A program made the translations under genes and the position numbers. A stretch of DNA of 64,000 nt from an uncultured Blautia sp. (GTDB lineage: Bacteria > Bacillota > Clostridia > Lachnospirales > Lachnospiraceae): assembly GCF_934371575.1 (NCBI RefSeq), contig NZ_CAKRNY010000018.1, positions 1-64,000 on the forward strand, given 5' to 3'. This document shows positions 63,018 to 64,000 of the stretch, piece by piece. Positions within the stretch are counted from its first letter, which is position 1. Each line of letters opens with the position of its first letter. The notes beneath the pieces are model-generated. The model ran no database searches. It saw only the letters and a list, made by a program, of their open reading frames with translations, and was not told where the DNA came from.

Positions 63018-64000
63018 TGAACGGTTTTCAGAGGATTCAGGCGATTCTGGAAGGAAAAGATGTGGATATTACACCAATCGGGGGGTGGCAGCATAATTCC
63101 CTGATTGACCGTGATCCGGAAAAAATGATTGCAGGAACCATTAAGTTTACAGAGGAAAATAACTGGGATCTGGTAAAGATCATGTCTCAGCCCCAGTATA
63201 TGGGGGAGGCCTGTGGAGATGTGATTGAGTTTCCACAGAATGACCCGACGCGACTTTGCGGCATAACGAAGAAGTTTGCTTTTTCTTCTCCGGAAGCACT
63301 GGCTGCGTTGGAACTGGTGACATTGGAGAATCCGGTGTTTGCCAGAGAGCTTCAGGCAGCAAAGGGTATTGTGGCTCATTACAAAAAGAAAAAGGTTGTG
63401 ATTCCTACATTTTTTACTCCTCTTTCCTGGCTGAAGCTTTGTACTTCACCTATAGAGCGGGTGGAAGGGCTTGATTACAGCAGTTATCAGGTGCCAACTG
63501 CAGCAGATTATATGGAAAAATATCCGGATGAACTGATGCATGGGCTGGAGGTAATCCATGAAAACAATCTGAGACTTGCCAAAGGAATGATCGATGCAGG
63601 AGTTGACGGATTTTTTTATTCCACTCAGTATACCACCAGGGAGTTGATCAGTGAAACGGATTTCGAACGGTTTGAGAAGCCGTTTCTCATGGATTTTCTG
63701 GAAAAAGTGAATGATTATACCTGGTTTAATGTACTTCATGTGCATGGAATTAAAAATCTTATGTTTGATAAAATTTATCAGTGCAAAGCCCAGGCATTCA
63801 ACTGGGAGGATCATGTACCGGGCGTTAGTGATGAAGAACGCACTTCTATTTCTGAAGTACGCAGTCATACAGATAAAGTAATTATGGCTGGGATTGAGCG
63901 TGTTTCAGATTTCACCTTTTCATCGTCTATAGAGGCAATTGAAATGCGGTTTAAAGAGAGATATGAGAATGCCTGTGACGAAGTCGGAGGAAAAAATTTT
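63017..64000 (+). CDS. uroporphyrinogen decarboxylase family protein, partial (runs off right edge)
   Basis: 328 residues of an open frame that begins at ATG 63017, overlapping the previous stop by 1 nt. N-terminal FQRIQAILEGKDVDITPIGG; later FDKIYQCKAQAFNWED near 252 and VIMAGIERVSDF near 292. The fold is the UroD/MtaA superfamily, which includes corrinoid-protein:CoM-type methyltransferases as well as haem enzymes. An H-x-H (LHVHG) lies near 242 where methyltransferases carry zinc ligands. The true haem enzyme is unlikely in this context. The C-terminal end is missing. Confidence 0.85.
   Translation, partial: MNGFQRIQAILEGKDVDITPIGGWQHNSLIDRDPEKMIAGTIKFTEENNWDLVKIMSQPQYMGEACGDVIEFPQNDPTRLCGITKKFAFSSPEALAALELVTLENPVFARELQAAKGIVAHYKKKKVVIPTFFTPLSWLKLCTSPIERVEGLDYSSYQVPTAADYMEKYPDELMHGLEVIHENNLRLAKGMIDAGVDGFFYSTQYTTRELISETDFERFEKPFLMDFLEKVNDYTWFNVLHVHGIKNLMFDKIYQCKAQAFNWEDHVPGVSDEERTSISEVRSHTDKVIMAGIERVSDFTFSSSIEAIEMRFKERYENACDEVGGKNF

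Noticed and set aside
63017..64000. hemE, true uroporphyrinogen decarboxylase
   Set aside because: Context is an import/Fe-S operon with no haem genes, and the N-terminus does not look like HemE.

Overview
The window is a chromosomal replication-origin region from a low-to-moderate GC, Gram-positive member of the Firmicutes. The family content (RicT, DUF4446, DUF3881, family II CBS pyrophosphatase, jag with a long basic linker) and the 5' end of the 16S gene point to Lachnospiraceae, and the 16S fragment looks Blautia-like. That placement comes from recalled signatures, not a database search.

Layout. The origin lies near 30.7-31.0 kb, where DnaA boxes cluster between dnaA and rpmH, with a second cluster between dnaA and dnaN. 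Genes diverge from it. Everything to the left is on the minus strand and almost everything to the right is on the plus strand, so transcription follows replication. Reading left from oriC: dnaA, dnaN, rlbA, recF, a large acidic TPR/AAA protein, rsmA, a secreted DUF1002-like protein, a small RNA locus, an S1-domain protein, a CBS-type pyrophosphatase, a flavin reductase, aroK, murA, metK under a SAM-I riboswitch, a histidine kinase/response regulator pair, then speA-(nucleotide kinase)-holB-ricT-trmN6-rsmI, gyrB, gyrA, a lipoprotein, a PlsC-like acyltransferase, tRNA-Ser and an rRNA operon with tandem promoters whose 16S gene runs off the edge.

Reading right from oriC: an IS1634-type insertion sequence flanked by a 118-bp direct duplication of origin DNA, then rpmH, rnpA, yidD, yidC, jag, mnmE, mnmG and rsmG. 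Next come a Gld-like ABC exporter operon ending in a DUF4340 protein, a 950-bp non-coding stretch with repeats, an isolated alpha/beta hydrolase on the minus strand, parA-parB with three perfect parS sites nearby, a DUF4446 gene, serS and a DUF3881 gene. The last 10 kb is an accessory catabolic operon: a DMT-family permease, an aspartoacylase-type deacylase, a complete peptide-type ABC importer, an ornithine cyclodeaminase homologue, a short two-cluster Fe-S protein resembling the QueG C-terminal half, and a UroD-family protein cut by the window end.

The most striking points are the fresh insertion in oriC that duplicated the rpmH promoter and a DnaA box; a CbxX/SpoVK-like AAA protein with a degenerate Walker B motif in the dnaA-recF cluster; a small RNA whose promoter carries three repeats spaced exactly 11 bp; a long inverted repeat in the dnaA leader; and the accessory import/deacylation/methyltransfer-like operon, which is the best candidate for an undescribed pathway.
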